Notes: a model not told the origin generated them from the sequence alone. A DNA stretch of 64,000 bases from an uncultured Streptomyces sp. (GCF_947488945.1 NZ_CANLBS010000004.1:62001-126000), one strand, 5' to 3'; shown: positions 55,197 to 63,769, counted from the stretch's first letter. Translations and numbers: made by a program.

Positions 55197-55826
55197 ATGA
55201 ATCACGTAACTGCCGCTTCGGTGTTCTTCGACCGGCGCTCCGGTGATGTATCCCCCTCGCAGTCGCGAAGGCACGGGGACCCGGTCTACCGTGGCGAGTT
55301 CGCCATCGCCGAACACTCGGCCCGGCATCTGCGCCGCATCCTGCGCCTCTACCTCAAGGGATGGGAGCTGCTCGCCGTCGCGGAGGCGGCCGAACTGGCG
55401 CTCACCGAACTCATCGCGAACGTCGTGCGGCACGTCCCCGACCGCCGCTGCCAGACCCTGATCATCCTGCTGCCGGAGGGCGGTGTGCGGGTGGAGGTGA
55501 CGGACGGCGGCCCCGAGCTGCCCCGGCCGGTCACCGACGGTGACCTGCTGGCCGAGGGCGGCAGGGGGCTGGTGCTGCTCGACGCCGTGACCGACGCGTG
55601 GGGCGTGGAGGAGCGTCCGGTCGGCGGCGGGAAGACAGTGTGGTTCGAGTGCCTGGCCGCCGGACGGACCGCCGATACCGGCGGTTACCTGGCCGAGAGC
55701 TCGGCCAGCACCGCGTCCGTGAACGGCGTCCACGCCTCCGCCGCCCACGGTCCGAAGGCGCGGTCGGTCAGGGCGACGCAGGCTGCGCCCGCCACCGGGT
55801 CGATCCAGAAGAACGTGCCGGACTGA
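55197..55826 (+). CDS. ATP-binding protein (HATPase, anti-sigma/SpoIIAB type)
   Basis: A 209-residue GHKL-ATPase regulator. The N-box is LALTELIANVVRH, the G1 box VTDGGPELP and the G2 region EGGRGLVLLDAVTD. Such proteins act as anti-sigma-like kinases or partners of the XRE/DUF397 set; this one is divergent from that set by 84 bp. The conserved domain ends near residue 153, but the frame continues to 55826, overlapping the C-terminus of the opposite-strand hydrolase by 142 bp; those last residues are probably non-conserved. Confidence 0.87.
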   Translation: MNHVTAASVFFDRRSGDVSPSQSRRHGDPVYRGEFAIAEHSARHLRRILRLYLKGWELLAVAEAAELALTELIANVVRHVPDRRCQTLIILLPEGGVRVEVTDGGPELPRPVTDGDLLAEGGRGLVLLDAVTDAWGVEERPVGGGKTVWFECLAAGRTADTGGYLAESSASTASVNGVHASAAHGPKARSVRATQAAPATGSIQKNVPD

Positions 55827-56503
55827 CCGAAGTGGCCGAAGGTCGCGGGCGAGGACGTGTTCCCGGTCCAGTGCGGGGACTTGGAGTCGCGGATCTCGAA
55901 GCCGAGGCCCCAGTCGTTGGGGTTCTGGTGGCCGTAGCCCGGCAGCACGCCCTTGAGCCCCGGATGCACCACGGTCTGTGCCTCCAGCACGGTGCGCGGG
56001 TCGAGCAGCCGGGGGGCCTGCACCTCGGCGACGAACCGGACGAGGTCGTCCACGGTGGAGACGCCGTCCTTGGCGGGCGAGCCCTCCAGTGCCGTCGCCG
56101 TCATACCGAGCGGTTCGAGCACCGCCTCGCGCACGTACTGCGGGAACGGGATGCCGGACGCCTTGGCGAGGTGCTCGCCGAGCACCTCGAAACCGGCGTT
56201 GGAGTAGAGGCGGCGGGTGCCGGGGGCGGCGGTCGCCCGGTGCTCGTCGAAGGCCAGCCCGCTGGTGTGGGCGAGCAGGTGGCGGACGGTGGAGCCTTCG
56301 GGGCCGGCCGGCTCGTCCAGTTCGACGGCCCCTTCCTCGTACGCCACCAGTACCGCGTACGCCGCGATCGGCTTGGTGACCGAGGCCAGGGGGAAGCGGT
56401 GGCCGGTCGGGCCGTGTGTGCCGAGGACCGTGCCGTCCGCGCGTACGACGGCCGCCGCGGCGGTGGGGACGGGCCAGTTCTCGATCATCGCCAGACTCTG
56501 CAT
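55685..56503 (-). CDS. serine hydrolase, beta-lactamase fold
   Basis: A 272-residue beta-lactamase-family hydrolase. SxxK is S41-V-T-K44, the second motif is Y100-S-N, and HFGQSGTFFWIDP near the C-terminus supplies the HxG-type motif. Short, with no signal peptide, so likely a cytoplasmic esterase or peptidase. ATG 56503 is used; the frame continues upstream through the MerR gene on the other strand. Its 3' end overlaps the ATPase gene tail-to-tail by 142 bp. Confidence 0.88.
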   Translation of the reverse strand: MQSLAMIENWPVPTAAAAVVRADGTVLGTHGPTGHRFPLASVTKPIAAYAVLVAYEEGAVELDEPAGPEGSTVRHLLAHTSGLAFDEHRATAAPGTRRLYSNAGFEVLGEHLAKASGIPFPQYVREAVLEPLGMTATALEGSPAKDGVSTVDDLVRFVAEVQAPRLLDPRTVLEAQTVVHPGLKGVLPGYGHQNPNDWGLGFEIRDSKSPHWTGNTSSPATFGHFGQSGTFFWIDPVAGAACVALTDRAFGPWAAEAWTPFTDAVLAELSAR

Positions 56504-56585
56504 GCGTACGAGCCTAGACGGCCGGGTCGGGGAGGCGTACGGGGCGCCGGACGTGGGCGCGGGCGGGACGGTGCCATGGAGGCAC

Positions 56586-56616
56586 TTGCTTGGAGTGCAC
56601 TCGAAGGTTCTAGCGT
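56586..56616 (+). promoter_or_regulatory. MerR-type promoter with 19-bp spacer
   Basis: TTGCTT (56586-56591) and TAGCGT (56611-56616) are separated by 19 bp. The spacer holds the dyad CTTGGAGTGCACTCGAAG (56589-56606), palindromic apart from one base pair. This is the arrangement MerR activators untwist. It drives the MerR/aldo-keto reductase pair, whose ATG is 8 bp from the -10 box. Confidence 0.85.
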
Positions 56617-56623
56617 GGAGGGC

Positions 56624-57091
56624 ATGACGGTGACGCAGAGCATGTCCGGGGCGACCACGGCCGACTGCCGGCGGCGGGCCGCTCCACCGTCGCTCGAACC
56701 CGGGCGGCGGGGCGGCTACACCATCAGCGAGGTCGCCGCCGCCACCGGGCTCTCCGCGCACACCCTGCGCTGGTACGAGCGGATCGGGCTGATGCCGCAC
56801 GTTGACCGGTCGCACACCGGGCAACGGCGGTTCACCGAGCGTGACCTCGACTGGCTCGGTTTCGTCGGCAAGCTCAGACTGACAGGGATGCCGGTCGCGG
56901 ACATGGTGCGGTACGCGGAACTGCTCCGCGAGGGCGAGCACACCTTCGAACAGCGGCAGGAACTGCTGGAGGCGACCCGTCGCGACGTCACGGCGCGGAT
57001 CGCGGAACTCCGCGACACCCTCGCCGTCCTGGACCACAAGATCGACTTCTATGCGAGCGCCCGCAAGGCGCCCGAAAGGCCGTGTGACTGA
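56624..57091 (+). CDS. MerR-family regulator of the aldo-keto reductase
   Basis: A 155-residue MerR regulator: YTISEVAAATGLSAHTLRWYERIGLM helix-turn-helix (about 32-57), wing with HTGQRRFTERDLDWLGFVGKLR, and a coiled-coil dimer helix (LRDTLAVLDHKIDFYASA). No metal-binding cysteines; the single C-terminal cysteine is the penultimate residue. It resembles YyaN/AdhR-type regulators found before oxidoreductases that respond to aldehydes. Its stop overlaps the next start (TGATG), and it has its own MerR promoter. Confidence 0.92.
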   Translation: MTVTQSMSGATTADCRRRAAPPSLEPGRRGGYTISEVAAATGLSAHTLRWYERIGLMPHVDRSHTGQRRFTERDLDWLGFVGKLRLTGMPVADMVRYAELLREGEHTFEQRQELLEATRRDVTARIAELRDTLAVLDHKIDFYASARKAPERPCD

Positions 57092-58104
57092 TGACGGACA
57101 GCAAACTTCCTCTCGTACGGCTCGGCTCCGACGGTCCCCTGGTGGGCATCCAGGGCCTCGGCTGCATGGGCATGAGCGAGTTCTACGGAAAGACCGACGA
57201 GGCGGCCGCCCGCGACACCCTGGAGGCGGCGCTGGAGGCGGGCGTCACCCTGTTCGACACCGCCGACATATACGGGCGCGGCGCCAACGAGGAGTTCCTC
57301 GCCCCGTTCGTCGCCGCGCACCGGGACGAGATCACCCTCGCCACCAAGTTCGCCGTCGAGCGGACCGACGACCCGCACTACCGAGGGCTGCGCAACGACC
57401 CCGCCTACATCAAGCAGGCGGTCGAGGCGAGCCTGCGCCGGCTCGGCACCGACGTGATCGACCTCTACTACATGCACCGACGCGACCCGCAGGTCCCGTT
57501 CGCCGAATCCGTGGGCGCGATGGCCGAGTTGGTGCGCGAGGGCAAGGTCAAGCACCTCGGGCTCAGCGAGGTGACCGGTGCCGAACTGCACGAGGCGTAC
57601 GCGGTGCACCCGATCGCGGCTCTCCAGTCCGAGTGGTCGATCTTCAGCCGGGACGTGGAGATCAGCGCGGTGCCGGCGGCCGTCGAGCGCAACGTCTCCC
57701 TCGTGCCCTACTCCCCGCTGGGCCGGGGGTTCCTCACGGGCGCCTTCGCGGACGCGGGCAAGGACCTCGGACCCGACGACTTCCGGGCGTACCAGCCCCG
57801 GTTCACCGGTGAGAACGCCAAGACCAACGCCGCCCTCCTGGAGCCGGTCCGCCGCATCGCGCAGGCGCACGGAGCGACCCCCGCCCAGGTGGCGCTGTCC
57901 TGGGTCCACCACCGGGCCCGTACCTACGACATCGCCGTCGTCCCGATTCCCGGCACCCGCAAGCGCAGCCGCCTGATGGAGAACGTCGGCGCGGTCGCTC
58001 TGACCCTCACCGACGCCGAACTCGCCGAGTTGGAGCCCATCGCGGGCAAGGTCGCCGGCGACCGCTACCCCGACATGAGCAGCACGTCGGCGGCGCGGGA
58101 GTAG
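57091..58104 (+). CDS. aldo/keto reductase
   Basis: A 337-residue NADPH-dependent AKR of the AKR13/YhdN-like type. The catalytic tetrad is in LFDTADIYGRGANEEF (D, Y), the lysine in ITLATKFAV and the histidine in LYYMHRRDPQVP. The NADP site is near PIPGTRKRSRLMENVG. It reduces aldehydes or ketones. Coupled to the MerR gene by a 1-bp overlap and followed by a perfect hairpin terminator. Induction by reactive carbonyls through the MerR partner is likely but inferred. Confidence 0.93.
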   Translation: MTDSKLPLVRLGSDGPLVGIQGLGCMGMSEFYGKTDEAAARDTLEAALEAGVTLFDTADIYGRGANEEFLAPFVAAHRDEITLATKFAVERTDDPHYRGLRNDPAYIKQAVEASLRRLGTDVIDLYYMHRRDPQVPFAESVGAMAELVREGKVKHLGLSEVTGAELHEAYAVHPIAALQSEWSIFSRDVEISAVPAAVERNVSLVPYSPLGRGFLTGAFADAGKDLGPDDFRAYQPRFTGENAKTNAALLEPVRRIAQAHGATPAQVALSWVHHRARTYDIAVVPIPGTRKRSRLMENVGAVALTLTDAELAELEPIAGKVAGDRYPDMSSTSAARE

Positions 58105-58145
58105 GTGCGACGCAAACCCTGCGAAGGGCTCCGGCGGGCTGCCCT

Positions 58146-58175
58146 CCGGGCGACGGATCATGGTCCGTCGCCCGG
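58146..58175 (+). terminator. terminator after the aldo/keto reductase
   Basis: Perfect 12-bp arms (CCGGGCGACGGA and complement), 6-nt loop, followed by GGGTTT. Confidence 0.8.
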
Positions 58176-58268
58176 GGGTTTCGCCAGAATTGGGGCAGGT
58201 ACCTGACACTTGAGCTTTCAACATCCGCCCTGTTAGCGTGAGTTCGACGTCCAGGGAATGGAGATCCC

Positions 58269-58649
58269 ATGCGGTTGAAGGCCCTCGCCCTTGCAGCGGT
58301 ACCCGTAGCGTTCCTCGGCGTGATGGCCGCTGCGCCCAGCGCGTCGGCCTGGTCGCCCGGCAACTGCCCGCAGGGGTCCTTCTGCGTCTGGCCGGACTTC
58401 TGGTACGGCGACACCGACCAGCCCCCGTCGCTGGCGACCACGACCGAATGGTCCGGTGACGCTCCCGGCCACATCTTCTACAACCGCACCTCGCAGCAGG
58501 TCACGATGACCTACTACCTCGACCGGGACGAGGGACAGGGGCCCGCGTACACGGCGTGCGTCAACAGGGAGACGGGCAGCTACTTCACCACCCCCGTGAC
58601 CGTCACCGACATCAGCTGGCGCGTGGACGACGGCAGCCCCTGCTGGTGA
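58269..58649 (+). CDS. secreted peptidase inhibitor I36-like protein
   Basis: A 126-residue exported protein. The signal peptide ends at APSASA (about residue 27). The mature part has the I36 (SMI-type) pattern NCPQGSFCVWPDFWYGD with four cysteines (NCPQGSFC, TACVNRE and the terminal PCW) forming two likely disulfides. The family includes a Streptomyces metalloprotease inhibitor, but most members are uncharacterised. ATG 58269 follows GGAGATCCC. Monocistronic. Confidence 0.85.
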   Translation: MRLKALALAAVPVAFLGVMAAAPSASAWSPGNCPQGSFCVWPDFWYGDTDQPPSLATTTEWSGDAPGHIFYNRTSQQVTMTYYLDRDEGQGPAYTACVNRETGSYFTTPVTVTDISWRVDDGSPCW

Positions 58650-58804
58650 CCCTCGCGGGGCTCGTGGCGTCCTGCCGTGACGGGCTGTCAAGGAGTGGTC
58701 GTCGGGTGCGCCTTGGCGGTTGGCCGGTCCGCCCGGCCCGGTCGCGTGGCCCGTCCCTCAAAATCGAGGGTGACGGCCCGTCGGGCGCACGGCACACTGC
58801 TCCC

Positions 58805-59086
58805 ATGCGCATAGAAGTGATCACACTGGTGCTGGTCTGTGCGGCGGGGGCGATCTCCGCCGTCGTCCAGGCCCGCAAGGGGGCGTGGTGGGTGGTCGCG
58901 GGCACTCTGCTGCACACCCTCGCTCTGGTGGTGGGGCTGTACGGCGGGGTGGACCGGGGGATCACGCTGTGCCTGTGGCTGGGGGGCGCGCTCGTGCTCG
59001 CGGGCTTCGGGGCGGAAGCCATGGCCCACCGCCGCTCCCCGGTCCCGGTCCCGGTCCCGGGCGGGGACGGAGTGGTCTCGAGCTGA
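58805..59086 (+). CDS. small membrane protein
   Basis: A 93-residue protein with three hydrophobic segments (IEVITLVLVCAAGAISAVV, WWVVAGTLLHTLALVVGLY, ITLCLWLGGALVLAGFGA) and a short Pro/Val tail. Family not recognised. The upstream region lacks a strong ribosome site, so the start and even expression are uncertain, but the membrane topology is consistent with a real gene. Confidence 0.55.
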   Translation: MRIEVITLVLVCAAGAISAVVQARKGAWWVVAGTLLHTLALVVGLYGGVDRGITLCLWLGGALVLAGFGAEAMAHRRSPVPVPVPGGDGVVSS

Positions 59087-59099
59087 GGGCGTGCGTGGC

Positions 59100-59222
59100 G
59101 TGCTCCCGGCGGCGCACCGAGGGCTTCCTCTTTTCACCACGAATCCCGACGACTTCGAGGGACTGGACGACTTCCTCACCGTGGTGCCGGTTGCCCGCCC
59201 GAGAACACAACCCCAGGTCTGA
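59100..59222 (+). pseudogene. C-terminal remnant of a VapC-type PIN toxin
   Basis: Forty codons read LPAAHRGLPLFTTNPDDFEG followed by LDDFLTVVPV. This is the C-terminal motif of VapC PIN-domain RNases (alternating hydrophobic strand, TxNxxDF, then the final V-V-P-V strand). The N-terminal two thirds with the other catalytic acidic residues, and any vapB antitoxin gene, are missing. Probably the scar of a lost toxin-antitoxin module. Confidence 0.65.
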
Positions 59223-59299
59223 TTCCGAGCCGGAGCAGTTCGGAACCGCGAGGGTCGATGCCGAACGGACGAAGGGCGGCCCCGAGGGGCGTCAGGAAC

Positions 59300-59842
59300 T
59301 CAGCGCCGGGCGTGACGGATCCGCAGCCGTCCGAACCCCATGGTCCCGGAGATCCGGATCGTGGGGCCGCCGGGGCGGGGATGGCGTGGAGGGCGGTAGC
59401 GCGTGTCCTTCCAGCCGGTGACCAGTTCCTCGACGTCGACCACCGCGTCGCGCGGTACCGTGATCGAGGCCCTGCCGGTGCCGAGCTGCAATTCGATGTC
59501 GACCAGGCCGTGTTCGAAGACCGCCCGTGACAGATCGAGGCGGACCCTGCCCATCGCGGACTCGACCTTCAGGCGCCGGGGTACCCGCCATGCTCCGCGC
59601 CGCTTGATCCGGCCGGCGGCGGCCCCGATCGTGGCGGTGGACTCCGGCTTCTCCGCCGGAAGGGCGCCCAGCGCCGACACCAGCTCCTCCCGCGTACCGA
59701 CGGTGAGCACCCGGTGGAGCCGTTCGTCCAACTCCTCGTGCGTGACGTGCCCTTCGGCGTAAGCCTCCTGCAACCGCCGCACGGCGGCGTCACGGTCGTC
59801 TTCGCCGATCAACGGCGTCCGGTCGTCCGGCGTGGCGGTCAC
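59300..59842 (-). CDS. DUF1707 (SHOCT-like) domain protein
   Basis: A 180-residue protein. The N-terminal DUF1707 domain (about 12-62: IGEDDRDAAVRRLQEAYAEG, LDERLHRVLTVGTREEL) is a short helical module typical of actinomycete envelope-associated proteins. The C-terminal beta-rich part (RLDLSRAVFEHGLVDIELQL, ASITVPRDAVVDVEELV) resembles the cell-wall-active-antibiotics-response domain found after LiaF-like proteins, here without transmembrane helices. GTG 59842 start. Function unknown. Confidence 0.85.
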   Translation of the reverse strand: MTATPDDRTPLIGEDDRDAAVRRLQEAYAEGHVTHEELDERLHRVLTVGTREELVSALGALPAEKPESTATIGAAAGRIKRRGAWRVPRRLKVESAMGRVRLDLSRAVFEHGLVDIELQLGTGRASITVPRDAVVDVEELVTGWKDTRYRPPRHPRPGGPTIRISGTMGFGRLRIRHARR

Positions 59843-59956
59843 CGTTTCACTCTACTGCCGGGACGCGGACGTGGGCGTGGACATGAACGGGGCGACCCCG
59901 CCGCCCCGCACGGCGTTCGAGGGAAGGTGTCCGACCGGTGTGCCATTCTGCCGCCC

Positions 59957-60439
59957 ATGAGAATGACCTGGGGCGACTTCTGGTCGCTGATCGGCACCTT
60001 GGAGGGCAAGGCCGACCGGGAGGGCTGCGGGCGGCTCGCCGACAAGCTGAGCCGCCGCTCCGTCCCAGACATCATCGGCTTCGCCGAGCGCCATGCCGAG
60101 GCCCTTCACCGGCTGGACCAGGAGAAGTTCGGCATGCTGCCCGTCGCGGACCTGACGGATCGCGACGGCGGCCCCTTCCCCCAGTCCGCCGACCACTTCC
60201 TGTACGCGCGCTGCGCCGTGGTCGCCGCCGGCCGGGAGGTCTGGGAGCGCGTCTTCTTCGACGTCGGCGCTTTCGCTCCGTACACCTCGACGCGATACGA
60301 CGGCGAGTGGCTTCTGTACGTGGTGGACGAGGCGTACGAGAAGGCCACGGGCCGTGCGTGGGAACGCACCACCCGGTACTGCTTCGAGACCTTCTCCAAC
60401 CTCGACGGATGGCCGCACCTGCGGGACCGGACCGCATAG
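59957..60439 (+). CDS. DUF4240 protein
   Basis: A 160-residue soluble protein with the DUF4240 pattern: MTWGDFWSLIGTLEG at the start, then VPDIIGFAERHAEALHRLDQ, FLYARCAVVAAGREVWERV and the tail TTRYCFETFSNLDGWP. Members occur widely in Streptomyces and have been seen beside polymorphic toxins as possible immunity proteins, but no toxin gene is adjacent here. ATG 59957. It converges on the acyltransferase gene with only 22 bp between stops. Confidence 0.82.
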   Translation: MRMTWGDFWSLIGTLEGKADREGCGRLADKLSRRSVPDIIGFAERHAEALHRLDQEKFGMLPVADLTDRDGGPFPQSADHFLYARCAVVAAGREVWERVFFDVGAFAPYTSTRYDGEWLLYVVDEAYEKATGRAWERTTRYCFETFSNLDGWPHLRDRTA

Positions 60440-60461
60440 GCGCGGCCCCCGGCCCTCGCCC

Positions 60462-61682
60462 TCACGCCCATCCCAGCGCGAACACCGCGAACCCCGCCGC
60501 CAGTACCCCCGCCGCCACGCGGCGGGCGTGCGACGTGCGGGTGCCGGTGCGCCAAGGGGACTCGAAGTGGCGGGTGCGGCGGGCGATCAGGACCAGCAGG
60601 CCGGCGAAGACGGGCATCCAGGCGACGCGGGCCAGTATCCAGCCCGCCGTCACCGGGCCGGTGGTGAGACCCGGCACGCCGCCGAGGAACGAGGCCGGGA
60701 CGGCGGCGGCCAGCAGGGCCGTCTGGTGCCAGCAGAGGATCGTCATCGCCGACAGGTTGATCACGACGACCGGCGCCCACAGCGCGGGGCGGCGCAGCAG
60801 TCGGCCGATCCGTCCGTGCAGCAGGATCGCCGCGCCGCTCTGCGCGGCGGCCAGCGCCAGCACCAGCAGCGACGGCGGGTGGGAGTTGGTGCGCGTCTCG
60901 CCCGGTACACCGACCATGGACGCCGGGTAGTGGAAGACCACCAGCAGCACCGCGAACAGCACCGCGCCCCCGGCCAGCAGCAGCCGCGCCCCGCGCCGCC
61001 CGATGCGGCCTTCGCCCCAGGAGACACCCAGTTGGTAGGCGAACAGCCAGCCGGGGAGGATGTTCAGCACGCTGAGCCAGGACGGCACGGCTTCCGCGTA
61101 CGGTCCGTACCGCAGGAAGTCCGTCACGGCGACCGCGCCGAGCAGCGGGGCCGCCGCCCAGCCGCCCATCCGCCGGGCGGCGGCGACGCAGTACGGGGTG
61201 AGGGCGGTGACCACGAGATACACGCCGACGAACCACAGCGGCTGGATCACCAGCGTCGCCCCGGTCCGCAGGGTGTCGCCCGGCACCCCCAGCGTCCTCA
61301 GCACCGGTATCAGCAGCGCCCAGACCGCCGTCACCCCGAGCACCGGCCGCCCCAGGCGGGCGATCCGGCCCCGCAGCCACGCGGCGGTGGTGGCGGGACG
61401 GCGGCGGTAGGAGAGCACCGAGGCGTAGCCGCCGACCAGAAAGAAGATGCCCAGCATCTGGAGGATCCAGCTCGCCGGGGCGAGGAACCCGAAGGCGGAG
61501 AGCGGACTCGCGTTGTGCAGGGCGCCGGAGCCGTCGCGGGTGAAGCCGCCGAGCAGCCAGTGACCGGTCGGCACCGCCAGCAGGGCGAGGGCGCGCAGGC
61601 CGTCCACGGCGCGGTCGCGGTGGGCGGGGGTGCCCGCCTCGACGCGGGCGGCCAGCTTGGTCAGGGCGGCGGGGGCGCTCAT
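60462..61682 (-). CDS. acyltransferase-3 family membrane protein
   Basis: A 406-residue integral membrane protein with about ten helices and the acyltransferase-3 layout: RDRAVDGLRALALLAVPTGHW near the start with the family histidine, GIFFLVGGYASVLSYRRRP, and LNILPGWLFAYQLGVSW. Such proteins O-acetylate sugars or wall components, passing acyl groups across the membrane. ATG 61682 overlaps the stop of the DUF1023 hydrolase gene by 4 bp (ATGA), so the two are translationally coupled. Confidence 0.88.
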   Translation of the reverse strand: MSAPAALTKLAARVEAGTPAHRDRAVDGLRALALLAVPTGHWLLGGFTRDGSGALHNASPLSAFGFLAPASWILQMLGIFFLVGGYASVLSYRRRPATTAAWLRGRIARLGRPVLGVTAVWALLIPVLRTLGVPGDTLRTGATLVIQPLWFVGVYLVVTALTPYCVAAARRMGGWAAAPLLGAVAVTDFLRYGPYAEAVPSWLSVLNILPGWLFAYQLGVSWGEGRIGRRGARLLLAGGAVLFAVLLVVFHYPASMVGVPGETRTNSHPPSLLVLALAAAQSGAAILLHGRIGRLLRRPALWAPVVVINLSAMTILCWHQTALLAAAVPASFLGGVPGLTTGPVTAGWILARVAWMPVFAGLLVLIARRTRHFESPWRTGTRTSHARRVAAGVLAAGFAVFALGWA

Positions 61683-62731
61683 CGGGCGCTCCCCTCGGCG
61701 ATGGCGGCGAACGCGCGCAGCGAGTCGGTGCCGGGGGCGAAGTAGCCGGTGTGGCCGTGCGCGTCCCGCGCGGGAACCCGGCGGGCGCCGAACTCCGGCG
61801 CCGTGGGATCGGTGCCGTGCCCGAGCCCGGCGAACTCGACGTGCGGCACGTCGTCGATCCAGTCGGTGGGGTCCTTCGCGGCCCACACGCGGGCGTCGGT
61901 CCGCAGAGCGGCCACGTCGTCCGCGCGCATGCCGGGGGAGCCCAGCACCACCACGTCGGCGGCCCCCATCCGGTGGGCGGCCAGGCCGCAGACGACGGAG
62001 CCGTAGCTGTGGCAGAACACCGCCGGCCGGGGCAGTCCGTCCGCGGCGAGCCCGGCCGTGAGCCGGGCCAGCCGGTCGGCCCCGGCCTCCGCCAGCCTGC
62101 CGGTCGCCGCGTCCACGCCGACGCCGAGCGGAGTGGTGTAGCCGGCCCAGGCGATCACCGCCGTGGAGCCGGCCGCGCCGCCCGTCGCCGCGTACAGCGA
62201 CGTGGCCATGCCGGCCGGGGTGCCGTACGGATCGCTGCTCCGGTCGAACGTACCGGCGTCGATGTCCGACCCCGGCACGACGACGGACACCCGCCGGGCG
62301 GAACGGAGTTCGCCGAACACCTCGGCCACCAGGCCGCGCCCGCGCGGGTCGAGCGCGAGGATTTGCCGGCCGTCCTCGGCGAGCCTGCGGTAACGCGGGT
62401 CGTCGCTCCGCAGGGCGGTCATGCGGTTCGCCCGGTACCGGAGTTCGAGCGGCACCCCGTCCAGGTTGCCCACCACCGAAGGGTGGCGGGCGACCAGGGC
62501 GTCGCGCTGAGCCGACGCCAACGTGGCGAAGAAGGACGCCACTTCAGCGGGTGCGGCCCGCTGGGGGTCGGGCAGCCGGTGGCCGTCCACCGCGTCGGCG
62601 CGCCACCCTGCGGTGCCCGGTGGCGGCCCGGTCAGAGGGCGCTGCGCGTCCCCCGACGCCCAGCCGGCCGTACCCGTCACCACGGTGGTCGCCAGCGCGA
62701 CCGTGACCAGCGTCCTTGCGAACCGGCGCAT
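61679..62731 (-). CDS. secreted alpha/beta hydrolase (DUF1023)
   Basis: A 350-residue exported DUF1023 hydrolase. Signal peptide MRRFARTLVTVALATTVVTG. The family segments RRVSVVVPGSDIDAGTF, AWAGYTTPLGV and the nucleophile elbow are present; the elbow reads CHSYGS rather than the common GHSYGS, keeping the serine. HVEFAGLGHGTDPT and the C-terminal AHGHTGYF supply acid and base. It is encoded upstream of an acyltransferase with 4-bp overlap; a joint role in acylating and deacylating a surface molecule is a reasonable guess only. Confidence 0.88.
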   Translation of the reverse strand: MRRFARTLVTVALATTVVTGTAGWASGDAQRPLTGPPPGTAGWRADAVDGHRLPDPQRAAPAEVASFFATLASAQRDALVARHPSVVGNLDGVPLELRYRANRMTALRSDDPRYRRLAEDGRQILALDPRGRGLVAEVFGELRSARRVSVVVPGSDIDAGTFDRSSDPYGTPAGMATSLYAATGGAAGSTAVIAWAGYTTPLGVGVDAATGRLAEAGADRLARLTAGLAADGLPRPAVFCHSYGSVVCGLAAHRMGAADVVVLGSPGMRADDVAALRTDARVWAAKDPTDWIDDVPHVEFAGLGHGTDPTAPEFGARRVPARDAHGHTGYFAPGTDSLRAFAAIAEGSAR

Positions 62732-63079
62732 CCGGCTCTCCCTCCTCGTCGGCGCCGCGCCGGGCGGCGCGACCGGGAGGAAGGTACGAAGCGGACGCCT
62801 CCCCGGACGTCACCCCGGAGAGCCAACCGCCGGGGGGTACCGGGGTAGGGGGTGTACCGGTCGGACGCGCCCGCGCGGGGCCGGCCGGAGCGGGGCGGCA
62901 GTCGGAAGCGCCCGACGCCCGACGCCCGCGTGCGGGAACGGGAGCCGGCGCGGGCAAGCCCGCGCGGGGCGGGCGCGACGGCCGGTGGGCACCCGCGCGG
63001 GCGGGCGCGCGGCGCTGCCAGGTGGCGGCCTTGGCGAGCTGCCAGCTGGGCACCCGCGCGGGCGGGCGCGCGGCCGCGC
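62732..63079. repeat. GC-rich gap with a 28-bp direct repeat
   Basis: No gene seen. TGGGCACCCGCGCGGGCGGG plus eight more bases is repeated perfectly at 62986-63013 and 63047-63074, 61 bp apart. The second copy ends 5 bp from the stop of the response-regulator gene, so both lie in its 3' region. The promoter of the DUF1023 gene should lie at 62732-62800. Confidence 0.6.
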
Positions 63080-63769
63080 CTACGCCCCGTCGTCGCCCGG
63101 TGCCACCACGCCCGACTCGTAGGCGAAGATGACCAGTTGGGCCCGGTCGCGCAGGGCGAGCTTGGCCAGCAGACGGCCCACGTGGGTCTTCACGGTCTGC
63201 TCGGCGAGGACCAGACGGCCCGCGATCTCCTGGTTGGACAGGCCGCGGGCGATCAGCTCCAGGACCTCGGTCTCGCGCGGGGTGAGACCGTTCAGCCGGA
63301 GCGCGGGACCGGTCCGGGAACGGCCGGCGGGCCGTTGGGCGGCGAAGTCCGCGATCAGGCGGCGGGTGACGGACGGCGCCAGCAGCGCGTCGCCCGCCGC
63401 CACCACGCGCACCGCCGCGATCAGGTCGGCCGGCGGCGCGTCCTTCAGCAGGAAACCCGAGGCACCGGCGCGCAGCGCCTCGTACACGTAGTCGTCCACG
63501 TCGAAGGTGGTCAGCATCAGCACCTTCGGGCGGTGCTCCACGCCGACCGGCGGGTTCAGCAGCTCGCGGGTGGCGGCCAGGCCGTCCATCTCCGGCATCC
63601 GCACGTCCATCAGCACCACGTCCGGCCGGGTGGAGCGGCCCACCTCCACGCCCCGGCGGCCGTCGGCGGCCTCGCCGACCACGTCGATGTCGCTCTGCGC
63701 CGACAGCAGCGCGGCGAACCCCGCCCGCACCATGGCCTGGTCGTCGACGACGATCACACGGATGGTCAC
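63080..63769 (-). CDS. LuxR-type two-component response regulator
   Basis: A 229-residue NarL/FixJ regulator. The receiver has the acidic pair DD near residue 10, phosphoacceptor D55 in VVLMDVRMPEMDGLA, and the conserved lysine in FLLKDAPP. The C-terminal LuxR HTH begins LTPRETEVLELIARGLSNQEIA and ends VKTHVGRLLAKLALRDRAQ. Its ATG overlaps the stop of the kinase gene by 4 bp, so kinase and regulator are coupled. Target genes are not evident. Confidence 0.95.
   Translation of the reverse strand: MTIRVIVVDDQAMVRAGFAALLSAQSDIDVVGEAADGRRGVEVGRSTRPDVVLMDVRMPEMDGLAATRELLNPPVGVEHRPKVLMLTTFDVDDYVYEALRAGASGFLLKDAPPADLIAAVRVVAAGDALLAPSVTRRLIADFAAQRPAGRSRTGPALRLNGLTPRETEVLELIARGLSNQEIAGRLVLAEQTVKTHVGRLLAKLALRDRAQLVIFAYESGVVAPGDDGA

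Noticed and set aside
61751..62848. Long plus-strand frame opposite the DUF1023 gene
   Set aside because: Composition is that of the antisense of a GC-rich gene, and the minus-strand hydrolase has clear motifs and a signal peptide.
62544..63053. Frame of 169 codons in the gap before the response regulator
   Set aside because: Repetitive Arg/Pro/Ala composition, produced by the 28-bp direct repeat and antisense sequence; no domain or start signal.
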